From Roseihalotalea indica (lineage in GTDB: Bacteria > Bacteroidota > Bacteroidia > Cytophagales > Cyclobacteriaceae): 64,000 nt of DNA. The position numbers and the translations under genes were made by a program. Below the pieces are notes generated by a model. That model ran no database searches. It was not told the DNA's origin and saw only the letters and a list, made by a program, of their open reading frames with translations. The stretch lies in the NCBI RefSeq assembly GCF_022458895.1, contig NZ_JAINFL010000006.1, positions 62,001 through 126,000 on the forward strand, written 5' to 3'. Position 1 is the first letter of the stretch, and each line of letters starts with the position of its first letter. This document shows positions 1 through 8,215 of this stretch, one piece after another.

Positions 1-80
1 TGCTTATTGCTGATAGCGGGCCTTCGATGCACCCCACAATCTATTGATCGGATAATCAATAAATAAGGCGCAGTAATTAA

Positions 81-94
81 CGGACGTATGTCCG
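81..94 (-). terminator. Small perfect hairpin downstream of the two-TM gene
   Basis: CGGAC and GTCCG arms flank a 4-nt loop, about 20 nt past the stop codon of the minus-strand gene ending at 113. The following bases on the minus strand are only modestly T-rich, so termination is possible but weak. Confidence 0.25.
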
Positions 95-112
95 GCTGAA
101 AGAGACGAGTAA

Positions 113-874
113 TCATAAGGCTGGTTCTTTAGCCAGCTTACCCTCCTGTTTAAGGTTTGAGGGTTCACAGTACTTTTCAATTAAGGCCAGCATATGCTCG
201 GTGTTGGCATTTTGTTTCACAGAAATATTTTCAACCTCTTTCAAAGTAACCTGAGAACCTTTCATAGACAGGTACGAGTTCAGATTCATGATATCAGCAA
301 ACCAGTTGGTGAGTACCACCATAAGTTGAGCAAGATTTGAGCGACTGGTTTGCAACTCAAGAGGTGGTTTGAAAATAAAGTGTCCTATAATATCAACCAA
401 CCCAATGGAACCGAAAGCAATAGTCAGGATAGTTTTGCCCTGAGCAGCAAAGAAGATAGAGGTAAGTATTAGAGCTATGCCCAGGTAAAATGAGACCACA
501 TACATCCACAATACGTATTTGTAGGCACCTTTGGCATCATTAATCACATCCTGAATAGATGACTTAAGCCCCATCATAGTCTGAAAGGTGTTTTCCAGAT
601 TGCTTCGCAGGGCTTCTGCCGCTTTCTCCGAATTTTCCACCTCAATCTGCTGCTTTCTGAGGTTTAGTTTAGCAAGTTCGCTGGCTTCCGGCTGTTGTAT
701 GGATTGATAGTCTAGTGAGTTCCGGGTCAGGTTTCGGATAACTTCAAGCATACTGCTAAGTTCTTCTTTTTCTTCCGAAGTGAAGTCAGGTTGCAAAGGC
801 AGGTCATCTACTACATTTACATTATTATAGATAGCCTCATGCAGATAGTCAAAAGCAAGAGCTTTATTTTTCAT
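113..874 (-). CDS. Two-TM membrane protein with flanking coiled coil
   Basis: Function not recognised. The 253-aa product has a charged helical N-terminal half with coiled-coil character (about residues 60-110). Two closely spaced hydrophobic segments follow (about 120-142 and 147-167), separated by a short AAQGKT turn. The C-terminal part (about 170-253) is soluble and begins with a PPLELQTSRSNLAQL stretch. Both soluble parts would lie on the same side of the membrane, probably the cytoplasm. The layout resembles two-TM modules with a helical tail seen in some conflict or signalling proteins (TRADD-N-associated 2-TM type), but that is a resemblance, not an assignment. The gene stands alone; the next gene, over 580 bp away, is divergent. 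The ATG start is the only reasonable one. Confidence 0.75.
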   Translation of the reverse strand: MKNKALAFDYLHEAIYNNVNVVDDLPLQPDFTSEEKEELSSMLEVIRNLTRNSLDYQSIQQPEASELAKLNLRKQQIEVENSEKAAEALRSNLENTFQTMMGLKSSIQDVINDAKGAYKYVLWMYVVSFYLGIALILTSIFFAAQGKTILTIAFGSIGLVDIIGHFIFKPPLELQTSRSNLAQLMVVLTNWFADIMNLNSYLSMKGSQVTLKEVENISVKQNANTEHMLALIEKYCEPSNLKQEGKLAKEPAL

Positions 875-1457
875 AGGTCGGCAATTTAGGTTAGGTAGTT
901 GGTATGTTAAAATATCAATTTTTTTTATGAAATCAGAATGCGAATGAATAAAGACTTTGTAATAGTAAGAGCCGTTCTTATCATCAAGGTTAGCCTGCTC
1001 CAGATCGGATCGGGTAGTTTGTGATAAAAACTATATGTCGATACGGTCAATGTATAGTAACTCGTCTTTTTAAGCCGGGTTTGATCTGGTCATAGGTTTC
1101 TTAAAAAGTTTGAAACTTACATACGCCCTAAGCATGAGTTGCATTTAGTACATGATTCATACACCACGCCCTGGTCGGAATAAGAAAACTTACGCCAGTC
1201 ATACATCACGCCCTGGGCAAAAGTCACAATTTACCTAGCTCGACGTACCAATGACCAGGAATTTGTTATTTTTTCGATAAGTTTAAAGACCTACGTCCGG
1301 GTCAAATGTCTTCCTCGCATCCCAGAAACCTGTCTTTGCCCAGGTTATTATCAGTATAGCAGAAAATAGTACAGCGTAAGGTCTGTTTTAGATCGTGTTT
1401 TTTGCCGTATGGGGCTCGTATTATTTTTGTTTATATCCATATTAAACAGCTATAAGC
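875..1457. other. Divergent intergenic region with an imperfect direct repeat
   Basis: No convincing gene lies in these 583 bases. They hold two near-identical 18-mers (TCATACAYCACGCCCTGG) at 1157-1174 and 1199-1216, 42 nt apart and differing at one base. A short AAGTTT/AAACTT dyad lies near 1105. The rightmost part carries a promoter-like pair for the downstream gene. Confidence 0.5.
1401..1429 (+). promoter_or_regulatory. Bacteroidota-type promoter candidate
   Basis: TTTG at 1401-1404 and TATTTTTG at 1422-1429 fit the -33/-7 consensus (TTTG and TAnnTTTG). The 17-nt spacing is slightly shorter than the usual 19-21. The ATG at 1458 follows 28 nt after the -7 box. Confidence 0.5.
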
Positions 1458-2096
1458 ATGAAGAAGAGTGAGCGAATTGTATGGTCTCAGATGGTGATTG
1501 ATACGGCCCTGAATAACCCGGCGATATTGAAGCAACTGGGGAAAGTAGGCCTGCCCAAAGAACAAGTACTGGCGGGAAAATCGTATGTAGAGGAGGTTAT
1601 TCGTCTAGAAGCTGTGCAGCGAAAAGAAATGGGCGAGCGGTTTGATGCTACGGATGAACTTAACACCGTGCGAGATCAGGCCCGGTCTTTATACACCAAA
1701 CACGTAGCCGATGCCCGCCACGCTCTGCGTAATCAGCGGGGTTATTGGGAAGCTCTTGATCTGGATGGCAAACGCAAAGCGGAGTTGTTTGAGTGGCTGG
1801 CCCAGGCTGACACCTTCTATAACAATATTGGTCCGGCTATGTATATCTTGAAAAAGTACAATGTTACTGATGCTGAGGTAACGGAAGCCCGAGTACTGAT
1901 TGACAAAGTTATTGCTGCTTATAAGAATCGTAGTCGGGAGGCTAGCGAAGCGAAGGCGGCAACTCAGCAGCGCAACACTGCTCTGAAGGAACTGGATAAC
2001 TGGATGAAACGATTTGTCCAAACCGCCAAATTGGCCTTCGTTGACGAGCCTCATTACCTGGAAGTACTGGGGATTGGGAAGAAAAAAATGGCCTAA
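1458..2096 (+). CDS. Uncharacterised all-helical protein
   Basis: The 212-aa product is not recognised. It has no signal peptide or membrane segment and is rich in Lys, Glu, Ala and Arg. Predicted structure by eye is a series of amphipathic helices, with a repeated flavour around 'Y..EVIRLEAVQRKEMG' in the first half and a long helix 'VIAAYKNRSREASEAKAATQQR' region near residues 145-180. It probably acts in the cytoplasm. A TAnnTTTG -7 box precedes it and no neighbour is close enough for an operon. The opposite strand is also open over much of the gene; codon use and the promoter favour the plus strand. Confidence 0.75.
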   Translation: MKKSERIVWSQMVIDTALNNPAILKQLGKVGLPKEQVLAGKSYVEEVIRLEAVQRKEMGERFDATDELNTVRDQARSLYTKHVADARHALRNQRGYWEALDLDGKRKAELFEWLAQADTFYNNIGPAMYILKKYNVTDAEVTEARVLIDKVIAAYKNRSREASEAKAATQQRNTALKELDNWMKRFVQTAKLAFVDEPHYLEVLGIGKKKMA

Positions 2097-2698
2097 AAAG
2101 AGAAGGGCAGAAGTCAGAAACCAGAATGCCAAGTTATAACAAAGGGAGTGTGTAGAGAGGCTGACTAGCTTCTATCGCCCTGCCCCCAATAATTACCAAC
2201 AAAAAGCAATCAACTATTTAAGCAAGCATCGCGTGCCCTTCCGCAGTATAGCCATTCAATAGAGCAGCAACTCAAACCTTAGAAAACAAATGTGGGGAAT
2301 AATTATCTTACTTTGGATCGTGAAGTCTTATCAGCGGTCCGGTTACTATGCCAGCAGTCTGCTTACATTGATGCAGTCACCCAGCATTCTTGGTTTCATC
2401 TTTAACCAATTTAATTAAGAGGTTTATATTAGTGCAATACAGCCTTTGACAAGCCATTTATAATTATTTTTAGTGTTATTTTACTTACATTAAAGGTTTT
2501 TGTAATGCGTTTAAAGCATTTGAAATCAGTCATTTAAATGTATTTTCCTCGACAAAAACTTTATGTGCAGTTAATTATGCTAAAGTTTCCTTAATAAGAG
2601 CTCTTCCGCCAGGTATTCTTTCTATTATTCACCCTATATATTTTGCCATTCTCAATCTATTCCTAATCTTTGCATAGAAGAATTAGACCTGAATAGAG
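2097..2698. other. AT-rich intergenic region
   Basis: These 602 bases hold no recognised gene apart from a weak 42-codon hydrophobic ORF at 2290-2418. The right half is strongly AT-rich. No strong terminator or promoter pair stands out. Confidence 0.5.
2290..2418 (+). CDS. Possible 42-aa hydrophobic small protein
   Basis: ATG at 2290 to TAA at 2416-2418 encodes a peptide that opens MWGIIILLWIVKSYQRSG: a short hydrophobic stretch followed by basic and polar residues. It could be a small membrane protein, a remnant of a larger gene, or chance. No ribosome-binding or promoter evidence supports it. Confidence 0.18.
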   Translation: MWGIIILLWIVKSYQRSGYYASSLLTLMQSPSILGFIFNQFN

Positions 2699-3430
2699 TT
2701 GTCTGTCGCTGATGATCATTATATACTAGCTCATGGGCTGAACGTGCATCCGTCGGCCATGGAGCGTCTGGCAGAGGCGCTGTCGCTCCCGGCGGAGCAG
2801 TGCTCCTATATATGTCTGCCTGGTCATCAACGGGGTGAGTCGGTAGGACGACTGACGGCCAGTCAGTGGCTCGATAGTTTCGCTGAACAATACCATACCC
2901 AACAGCACGCTCATAAGAATCTTATTTTTGTCGGCTATTCATTAGGTGGGTTAATCATGACTTACCTGTTGGCTGCCAAGCGCCTGCCTGCTCCCAAGAA
3001 GCAAATACTACTGGCCCCGGCGCTGGCCTTCAAGCACTGGACCAAAATCCCAACTTACTTACCAGCTACCACCCTTGATCAAATCCTGATTCCTTCTCTT
3101 ACTCCCAAGCACTATAAAGCCAATCCTGGCGTAACCATCGGTGCCTATAAAGTACTATTTGAGATCAGTAAGCAACTAGAGGATCTGCCATCGGTTTCTT
3201 ATAATATTCCTACTCTGGTACTCTGCGACCAGCGAGATGAACTGGTAAAGCCACAGGGCTTACAGCAATTTATTCAACAGCAGCAACTCAGCAAGTGGCA
3301 ACTGTATATCATTCCCTCCAGCCCCTGGAAGCGGTGGGGGAAGAAGCACTTATTAGTAGCCCCGGAGCACCAGTCGGATGAGCATTGGAAGGAAGTGCGT
3401 AGCCGGATAGACCATTTTCTCAATGCATGA
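2699..3430 (+). CDS. Alpha/beta hydrolase
   Basis: The 243-aa product has the alpha/beta-hydrolase pattern. An HGLN motif near residues 12-15 would supply the oxyanion hole. The nucleophile elbow GYSLGG follows the strand NLIFVGYS near residue 80. An acidic residue lies in a LVLCDQRDELV stretch near 180, and a His is expected in the C-terminal third (KKHLLVAPEHQ). There is no signal peptide, so it is probably a cytoplasmic esterase or lipase-like enzyme of unknown substrate. The start is TTG; the next in-frame Met lies past the HGLN strand, so the TTG start is supported. The 3' end overlaps the DUF2817 gene by 8 nt, suggesting translational coupling. Confidence 0.8.
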   Translation: MSVADDHYILAHGLNVHPSAMERLAEALSLPAEQCSYICLPGHQRGESVGRLTASQWLDSFAEQYHTQQHAHKNLIFVGYSLGGLIMTYLLAAKRLPAPKKQILLAPALAFKHWTKIPTYLPATTLDQILIPSLTPKHYKANPGVTIGAYKVLFEISKQLEDLPSVSYNIPTLVLCDQRDELVKPQGLQQFIQQQQLSKWQLYIIPSSPWKRWGKKHLLVAPEHQSDEHWKEVRSRIDHFLNA

Positions 3431-4478
3431 GCTTTCCTATTATTCGCCAGATTACTTGACCGCCCGCCAAAAGTTTCGGAAGCTGGCCCAGCAGAAAGGT
3501 GGCACACTGCTCGCCTTGCCGGTGAACGAACGACGAGGGCTGTACATCGATGTGGCATTATGGCAGAGCACCAGTGATACGTTACTTTTACATACTTCGG
3601 GCTTACATGGGGTAGAGGCCTTTCCGGGTTCGGCGGTGCAATGTGCGTTTCTGGATAGCTGGGAGCCTGACCAACTGAAAGGAAACAGCCTGGTGCTTAT
3701 TCATTGTATCAACCCGTTTGGCATGCAGTACCTGCGTCGCTGGAATGCCGATAACGTTGACCTGAACCGCAACTTTCTTTTTCAGTTCAATTCTCTTCCG
3801 CCCAATCCGGCTTATCATAATATCAGCTCTTTTTTAAACCCCAGCACTGTTCTTAAGTTATCAGCATTCAACCTGAAAGCTTTGCGACTTCTAACCCGGC
3901 ACCGGTTCTCCAAGCTGCAACAAGCCGTTGCCCAGGGGCAATACACAGAGCCTGCCGGCATTTTCTACGGGGGGAATCAACAAACCATCGAAGGCGCTTG
4001 TCTCCTTCAATTTTTTCAGGAGCAATGCGCGCATTACCAGCACATCCGGGGCATAGACTTCCATACCGGTTTGGGTACGTACGGTCGCTCTTCTTTCTAC
4101 CTGGAGGCGGACTTCAGTGAAGAAGACTGCCAGCGGATGGAAGTATTGCTGGATGCGCCTATGATTCATGTACAGCCCGGTAAAAAGCAAAGCTACCAAA
4201 CCCAGGGAGGCTTTATTGCTTTCCTAAAGCAACTGATGGCCTCATCCGACATGCTGATGGCTACCCAGGAGATAGGAACAGTAGGACCCATTAAAATTCT
4301 GAAAGCTCTGCGGGAAGAAAACTTTGCCTACCACTACGCCCTTGACCAGCAGCCCCAGGCAGGGGAAGCCGTAAAGCGCGCTTTTAGTCCGGAAAATGAT
4401 CGTTGGAAGACTCAGGCCGTACAGGATGGCGTGCGAGCTTTGTTTCGCCTTATCCATGCATCTCGCCGCTGGGAGTAA
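3423..4478 (+). CDS. DUF2817 family M14-like metallopeptidase
   Basis: The 351-aa product matches DUF2817, a carboxypeptidase-like (M14-related) family. Its signatures are the SGLHGVEAFPGSAVQ block near residue 60 (zinc-ligand His and Glu), INPFGMQYLRRWNADNVDLN near residue 100 with DLNRNF, and IDFHTGLGTYG near residue 215 with the third zinc His. The catalytic Glu is probably in the TQEIGTVGP region near 280. No signal peptide is seen. The gene overlaps the upstream hydrolase by 8 nt, so the two probably form a co-translated hydrolase/peptidase unit. The substrate is unknown. Confidence 0.85.
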   Translation: MHELSYYSPDYLTARQKFRKLAQQKGGTLLALPVNERRGLYIDVALWQSTSDTLLLHTSGLHGVEAFPGSAVQCAFLDSWEPDQLKGNSLVLIHCINPFGMQYLRRWNADNVDLNRNFLFQFNSLPPNPAYHNISSFLNPSTVLKLSAFNLKALRLLTRHRFSKLQQAVAQGQYTEPAGIFYGGNQQTIEGACLLQFFQEQCAHYQHIRGIDFHTGLGTYGRSSFYLEADFSEEDCQRMEVLLDAPMIHVQPGKKQSYQTQGGFIAFLKQLMASSDMLMATQEIGTVGPIKILKALREENFAYHYALDQQPQAGEAVKRAFSPENDRWKTQAVQDGVRALFRLIHASRRWE

Positions 4479-4823
4479 TCCCGGATTGCATCTCTTCTCT
4501 ATAAGCCTGGTAGATACTTTTCTCTTTGTTTACGCTATGCCCGAGAGTTCGGTGAACGGTAAGCTCTGGGTGAACAATGTCAAAATAATTTTTTACCTGC
4601 TAAATCCAGTTCGGGAAGTTGCTTCGTATGTATTGCAAATTGACTGATACAGAGTGATGACAACCCAACCGGCAGCACGTGATAACAAATTACCTTTTTT
4701 GATGCGATGCTGCCCGAGTCATAGTGTTTGGAAACCCAGTGAATTTACTTTTTCGGCAAGCATACAAGCAATCAGCTATATAAAGACCTTTTATTTTTTT
4801 CTAACCTATAACTCTATTAAGGT
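4479..4823. other. Intergenic region before the ferritin-like pair
   Basis: These 345 bases contain short open frames with non-coding composition. No terminator hairpin or consensus promoter is clear. The last 60 bases are AT-rich, as expected for a Bacteroidota 5' leader. Confidence 0.4.
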
Positions 4824-5543
4824 ATGTTTACAATTACGAGTAAACCTGATGGTCAGACCAAGCCAGAGGGTAATCAAAACCGCCGTTCGTTTTTAAAGTA
4901 CGGAGGTGCCACACTGGCCACTGCAGGTATCGTTTTTTCCGGATGTAAAGAGATTGAAGACCTTATTCCAAAGCCACCCAAAGATAAACCGAAGGAAGTG
5001 AACCTGGGCAGCGGTGATATTGGCATTCTGAATTACGCCTACACCCTGGAGCAACTGGAAGCTGCTTTCTACGAAATGGTTATGCTTAAGCCCTACCATG
5101 ACATGACGTTTGAAGAAGCACTCATTCTGGAGGATCTGAAACGCCATGAAGTCATCCACCGAGAGTTTTACAAGAAAGTATTAGGCAAAGATGCTATTGC
5201 CGAGCTGGAATTTGATTTCAGTTCAATTGATTTCAGCAACCGCCACAGTGTGCTCAACACTGCTCGCACCTTCGAAGACCTGGGAGTTGCCGCCTACAAC
5301 GGTGCCGGTCGCTTACTGGAAAGTGCCGACCTGCTGTTAATCGCCGGTAAGATTGTATCGGTAGAGGCACGCCATGCCGCCGCCATAAAAAGTGTTGCTG
5401 ATGACGATCCCACTGCATTTGCCGGTGACGATGTGATTGATGAGAACGGTCTGGGGCAGTTCCTTTCTACCAATACCGTATTGGAAAGCGCTTCAGCCTT
5501 TATCAAGACTGACATTGACGGAACCAACTTACCTAAACCTTAA
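4824..5543 (+). CDS. Tat-exported ferritin-like domain protein (lipoprotein-like)
   Basis: The 239-aa product starts with a twin-arginine signal (NRRSFLKYGG, about residues 20-29). A hydrophobic stretch and a Cys in the context IVFSGC near residue 41 suggest Tat export followed by lipidation. The mature part matches ferritin-like family PF13668: ILNYAYTLEQLEAAFYE near residue 70, KRHEVIHREFYKKVLG near 110, FEDLGVAAYNGAG near 155 and IVSVEARHAAAI near 185. These give the repeated Glu and ExxH pattern of a di-iron four-helix bundle. The gene lies 18 nt upstream of a second member of the family. It probably acts in the periplasm in metal or oxidative-stress chemistry; the exact reaction is unknown. 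Confidence 0.85.
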   Translation: MFTITSKPDGQTKPEGNQNRRSFLKYGGATLATAGIVFSGCKEIEDLIPKPPKDKPKEVNLGSGDIGILNYAYTLEQLEAAFYEMVMLKPYHDMTFEEALILEDLKRHEVIHREFYKKVLGKDAIAELEFDFSSIDFSNRHSVLNTARTFEDLGVAAYNGAGRLLESADLLLIAGKIVSVEARHAAAIKSVADDDPTAFAGDDVIDENGLGQFLSTNTVLESASAFIKTDIDGTNLPKP

Positions 5544-5561
5544 TCAAAAAGACCTTATACT

Positions 5562-6365
5562 ATGATGACTATATTCAATTTATTAGACCGTATTTCTGCC
5601 GATCTGCCCAACGCTGATGAGGCAACCTCACGCCGGGGATTATTTACATCCATGGCTGATTTTGGCAAGAAGGTAGCGGTGGCTGCTGTGCCGGTAGGGG
5701 CGGCTTCTGCCACGTATTCTACAAAAGCGTTTGCCCAGGAGAGCAGCGTAATTGACGTATTAAACTTTGCCCTGCTGCTGGAGTATCTGGAAGCAGAGTA
5801 CTATGTTAAAGGATTAGACTCAGGAGTCATTCCTTCCGGTTCAGACGAGGAGAAAGTGTTTATGCAGATCAGTAAGCATGAGACTGCTCACGTGGAGTTC
5901 CTGAAAGCGGCTATCAGTGGCTCAGGAGGTGAACCGATTGATAAGCCGGAATTTGATTTTTCTGCCCGAGGCAATTTCTGGCCCTTCCACAAATACCAGG
6001 ATTTTCTGGCGCTGTCGCAGGCATTTGAAGATACTGGAGTGCGCGCTTATAAAGGACAGGCTGCTAACCTGATGGGTAACGCTGCAGTATTAACTGCCGC
6101 ATTGCAAATCCATTCGGTAGAAGCAAGCCACGCCTCAAAAGTGCGCCGTATTCGTGGGCTTATGGGATGGATCACCCAGGATGAGCGAGGAGAGGGGATG
6201 CCCGCAGCTACGCAGCCCGTGTATGATGGTGAAGACAAACTGGTGCAAGCCGGGGTAGATTTAACTTCATTGACTGCCTTCGGTGCCGATAGTGCTACTG
6301 AATCGTATGACGAACCATTGACGAAGGAAGAAGTCACCGCTATCGCTAGTTTATTTCTAGCGTAG
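5562..6365 (+). CDS. Tat-exported ferritin-like domain protein
   Basis: This 267-aa second ferritin-like protein carries a twin-arginine signal (SRRGLFTSMADFGKKVA, from about residue 22) and an AFAQ signal-peptidase-I-like site near residue 58. Unlike its neighbour it has no lipobox, so it should be soluble after export. The bundle motifs are VLNFALLLEYLEAEYYVKG near 67, ISKHETAHVEFLKAA near 105, FEDTGVRAYKGQA near 157 and IHSVEASHASKVR near 185. The pair is the common Bacteroidota arrangement of two PF13668 genes, and the 18-nt gap plus a strong terminator downstream define a two-gene operon. Confidence 0.85.
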   Translation: MMTIFNLLDRISADLPNADEATSRRGLFTSMADFGKKVAVAAVPVGAASATYSTKAFAQESSVIDVLNFALLLEYLEAEYYVKGLDSGVIPSGSDEEKVFMQISKHETAHVEFLKAAISGSGGEPIDKPEFDFSARGNFWPFHKYQDFLALSQAFEDTGVRAYKGQAANLMGNAAVLTAALQIHSVEASHASKVRRIRGLMGWITQDERGEGMPAATQPVYDGEDKLVQAGVDLTSLTAFGADSATESYDEPLTKEEVTAIASLFLA

Positions 6366-6386
6366 GGGTTTAGCTAGTGATGTGAG

Positions 6387-6423
6387 AATCCTGGCCTCCA
6401 TGTGGAGTGCCAGGATTTTTTTT
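6387..6423 (+). terminator. Rho-independent terminator of the ferritin-like operon
   Basis: AATCCTGGC at 6387-6395 pairs with GCCAGGATT at 6409-6417. An inner CTCCA/TGGAG stem extends the hairpin, and a run of nine T follows. This is a textbook terminator, 22 nt after the stop codon. Confidence 0.92.
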
Positions 6424-6498
6424 GCCCCCACTGTTTACAAGTGGCAGAACAATCATACTAAGGAGCAGTTTAGCCTGAAGCAGTAACGTTTAGCTCAG

Positions 6499-7536
6499 AT
6501 GCATTCATTTTCCCCACAAACTATTTTTTATACGCCGGGTGCTTTGAACCATCGCGGTCAGGCCATATTAGATCAGTTTCCTGAGGCAGCAGTGCAGGAA
6601 GTTGAGCAGCACAACCGCTTACCTTCACTGGATATTGGGCATTATAAGGCCAAGTCAGACATACTGGTGTTGGGTACACTGAAGACTCTGCGCTGTAAAG
6701 ATAGCTTTCGTAGTGCCGACTATATTGCTCCCAGCCTGGCTAACGGTTGTTTTGGGGGATGTGCCTATTGCTATGTAGACCGGCATAAACCTATAAATCC
6801 TATCACCTTATTCACCAACACCGAAGCTATTCTAAAGGCTATAGATACGCATATTTATAAACAGCCCTGGCCTAAAGAACCTAATCAAACGGATGCCAAG
6901 TACTACACGTATGATATTGGCTGTAATTCTGATGCTTCGGTTGACGCTCAAATATCCGATAGTGTCTGGAAAACATTTTCCTTCTTCCGAGACCACTCTC
7001 GGGCTAAGGCTACTTTTGCTACCAAGTTTGTAAATCGGGCACTCTTGGAATTAGATCCTCAGCGAAAAGTCCGAATTCGTATGAGTTTGATGCCTGCCAA
7101 CATTAGTAAATTGGTGGATGTAAGAACTGACCCGATTGAAGCAAGGTTGGCCGCTATTAATGAATTCTGGGAAGCCGGGTACGAAGTGCATGTAAACTTT
7201 TCGCCAGTAATTGTGTACGGCGGCAAGCAATGGCGAAATGATTACCGCCAATTATTTGAGCAATTGAATAAAATAGTACATCCGGAGGTAAAGAGGCAGA
7301 TGCAGTGCGAAGTCATATTTCTTACGCACAATCGTGCCCAGCATGAAGCTAATCTGGGTATTAATCCTCAAGCCGAAGCTTTATTATGGGTACCTGAGTT
7401 ACAGGAGGATAAGCAGAGCCAGATGGGTGGATGGAACATTCGCTACGAAAGGCACATGAAAGCGAAGATGATTGAGGTTTTTAGGCAACTTCATCAGGAG
7501 GTGATTCCCTGGTGTGGTATCCGATACATATTTTAA
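6499..7536 (+). CDS. Spore photoproduct lyase family radical SAM protein
   Basis: The 345-aa product contains a radical-SAM cluster loop, GCFGGCAYCY, at about residues 88-97. The CxxxCxxC spacing supplies ligands for a 4Fe-4S cluster that cleaves S-adenosylmethionine. Flanking sequence (DYIAPSLANGC, RHKPI, TKFVNRALLELDP) fits the SplB-related family found in non-sporulating bacteria rather than classical SplB. The organism shows no sign of sporulation, so repair of spore photoproduct is an unlikely role; repair of other thymine lesions or another radical reaction is possible. It is a single gene between two terminators. Confidence 0.8.
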   Translation: MHSFSPQTIFYTPGALNHRGQAILDQFPEAAVQEVEQHNRLPSLDIGHYKAKSDILVLGTLKTLRCKDSFRSADYIAPSLANGCFGGCAYCYVDRHKPINPITLFTNTEAILKAIDTHIYKQPWPKEPNQTDAKYYTYDIGCNSDASVDAQISDSVWKTFSFFRDHSRAKATFATKFVNRALLELDPQRKVRIRMSLMPANISKLVDVRTDPIEARLAAINEFWEAGYEVHVNFSPVIVYGGKQWRNDYRQLFEQLNKIVHPEVKRQMQCEVIFLTHNRAQHEANLGINPQAEALLWVPELQEDKQSQMGGWNIRYERHMKAKMIEVFRQLHQEVIPWCGIRYIF

Positions 7537-7541
7537 AAAGA

Positions 7542-7578
7542 AAAAGCGATGTGCCCCCTCAGCACATCGCTTTTATTT
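7542..7578 (+). terminator. Rho-independent terminator of the SPL-like gene
   Basis: AAAAGCGATGTGC at 7542-7554 pairs perfectly with GCACATCGCTTTT at 7562-7574 around a 7-nt loop, followed by more T. It lies just past the TAA at 7536. Confidence 0.92.
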
Positions 7579-7729
7579 TGTAGTCTAATTTTCTGGTTAG
7601 GTTAAAAAATGCTTTCAGCAGTTGAAATTAGTTAGTGAAAAAAGTTTAAACTACACTAACTCTTATGTCCATTACTGTGCCATAAGGCCAAAAATTACTT
7701 TCAGGCTAGTTATAGCATTTAGAATAGAA

Positions 7730-7767
7730 AATAATCCCCATTTTGATGGCCTAAGTGGGGAATTATT
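7730..7767. repeat. Inverted repeat with TCCCCA/TGGGGA arms
   Basis: AATAATCCCCA at 7730-7740 pairs with TGGGGAATTATT at 7756-7767, with a single bulge and a 15-nt loop. No T-run follows. Confidence 0.6.
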
Positions 7768-7889
7768 GGGGCGTTTTATAGGCGTGCTAGCCTATAGGGG
7801 TATTTTTACTCAATTAACTAAGGGGATTTTCTTAATTATAGGATTTGAGTCTCAACAGGTTTATTTGAAAATAGTAAGAGTTGCAAAAA

Positions 7890-7920
7890 AAAAGCGATAC
7901 TGTATGGTATCGCTTTTCGA
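7890..7920 (+). terminator. Terminator-like hairpin
   Basis: AAAAGCGATAC at 7890-7900 pairs perfectly with GTATCGCTTTT at 7907-7917. Its outer arm (AAAAGCGAT/ATCGCTTTT) is the same as that of the terminator at 7542. No recognised gene ends just upstream, so it may close an unannotated transcript. Confidence 0.6.
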
Positions 7921-8073
7921 ATATTTGTTACAGTAGTTTAGGAATAAAAGCTAAAAAAATCGGAAGCTAAAGTTTAAAAAATCTAAACTACATGTGCCCT
8001 CACTTGCACATAGTATTTCAACTACTTTGCCAACTCGCGCAAACATCCGGGAAAGCACTTTTTGAGACATTAG

Positions 8074-8140
8074 TGGGGATTAATTTCCCCAAAACAACCT
8101 CACCTGTGGGGAATTTGGTATACGAGTCCCCAATTTTTTG
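8074..8140. repeat. Two adjacent TGGGGA/TCCCCA inverted repeats
   Basis: TGGGGATTAATTTCCCCA at 8074-8091 is nearly palindromic. TGGGGA at 8107-8112 pairs with TCCCCA at 8127-8132 and is followed by ATTTTTT, which makes the second hairpin terminator-like on the plus strand. Confidence 0.6.
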
Positions 8141-8185
8141 ATAATAAGCGATAATATGTAGAGGTACATCAGGGAAGCGGCACGG

Positions 8186-8215
8186 CTTATGTATTTAAAA
8201 CTTATGTATTTAAAA
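8186..8215. repeat. Perfect 15-bp tandem duplication
   Basis: CTTATGTATTTAAAA occurs twice back to back (8186-8200 and 8201-8215). Fourteen of the fifteen bases recur at 46064-46077 in another intergenic region. Confidence 0.85.

Noticed and set aside
1689..2132. Minus-strand open frame of 147 codons
   Set aside because: It lies opposite the 1458-2096 gene, which has a promoter and protein-like composition; this frame has no family features.
4396..4896. Short plus-strand open frames before the ferritin-like gene
   Set aside because: They overlap the DUF2817 gene end or the ferritin-like gene start in other frames and have non-coding composition.
7622..7936. 104-codon plus-strand open frame
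   Set aside because: Its sequence is low-complexity and its last part is a perfect terminator-like hairpin; no domain or start signal supports it.
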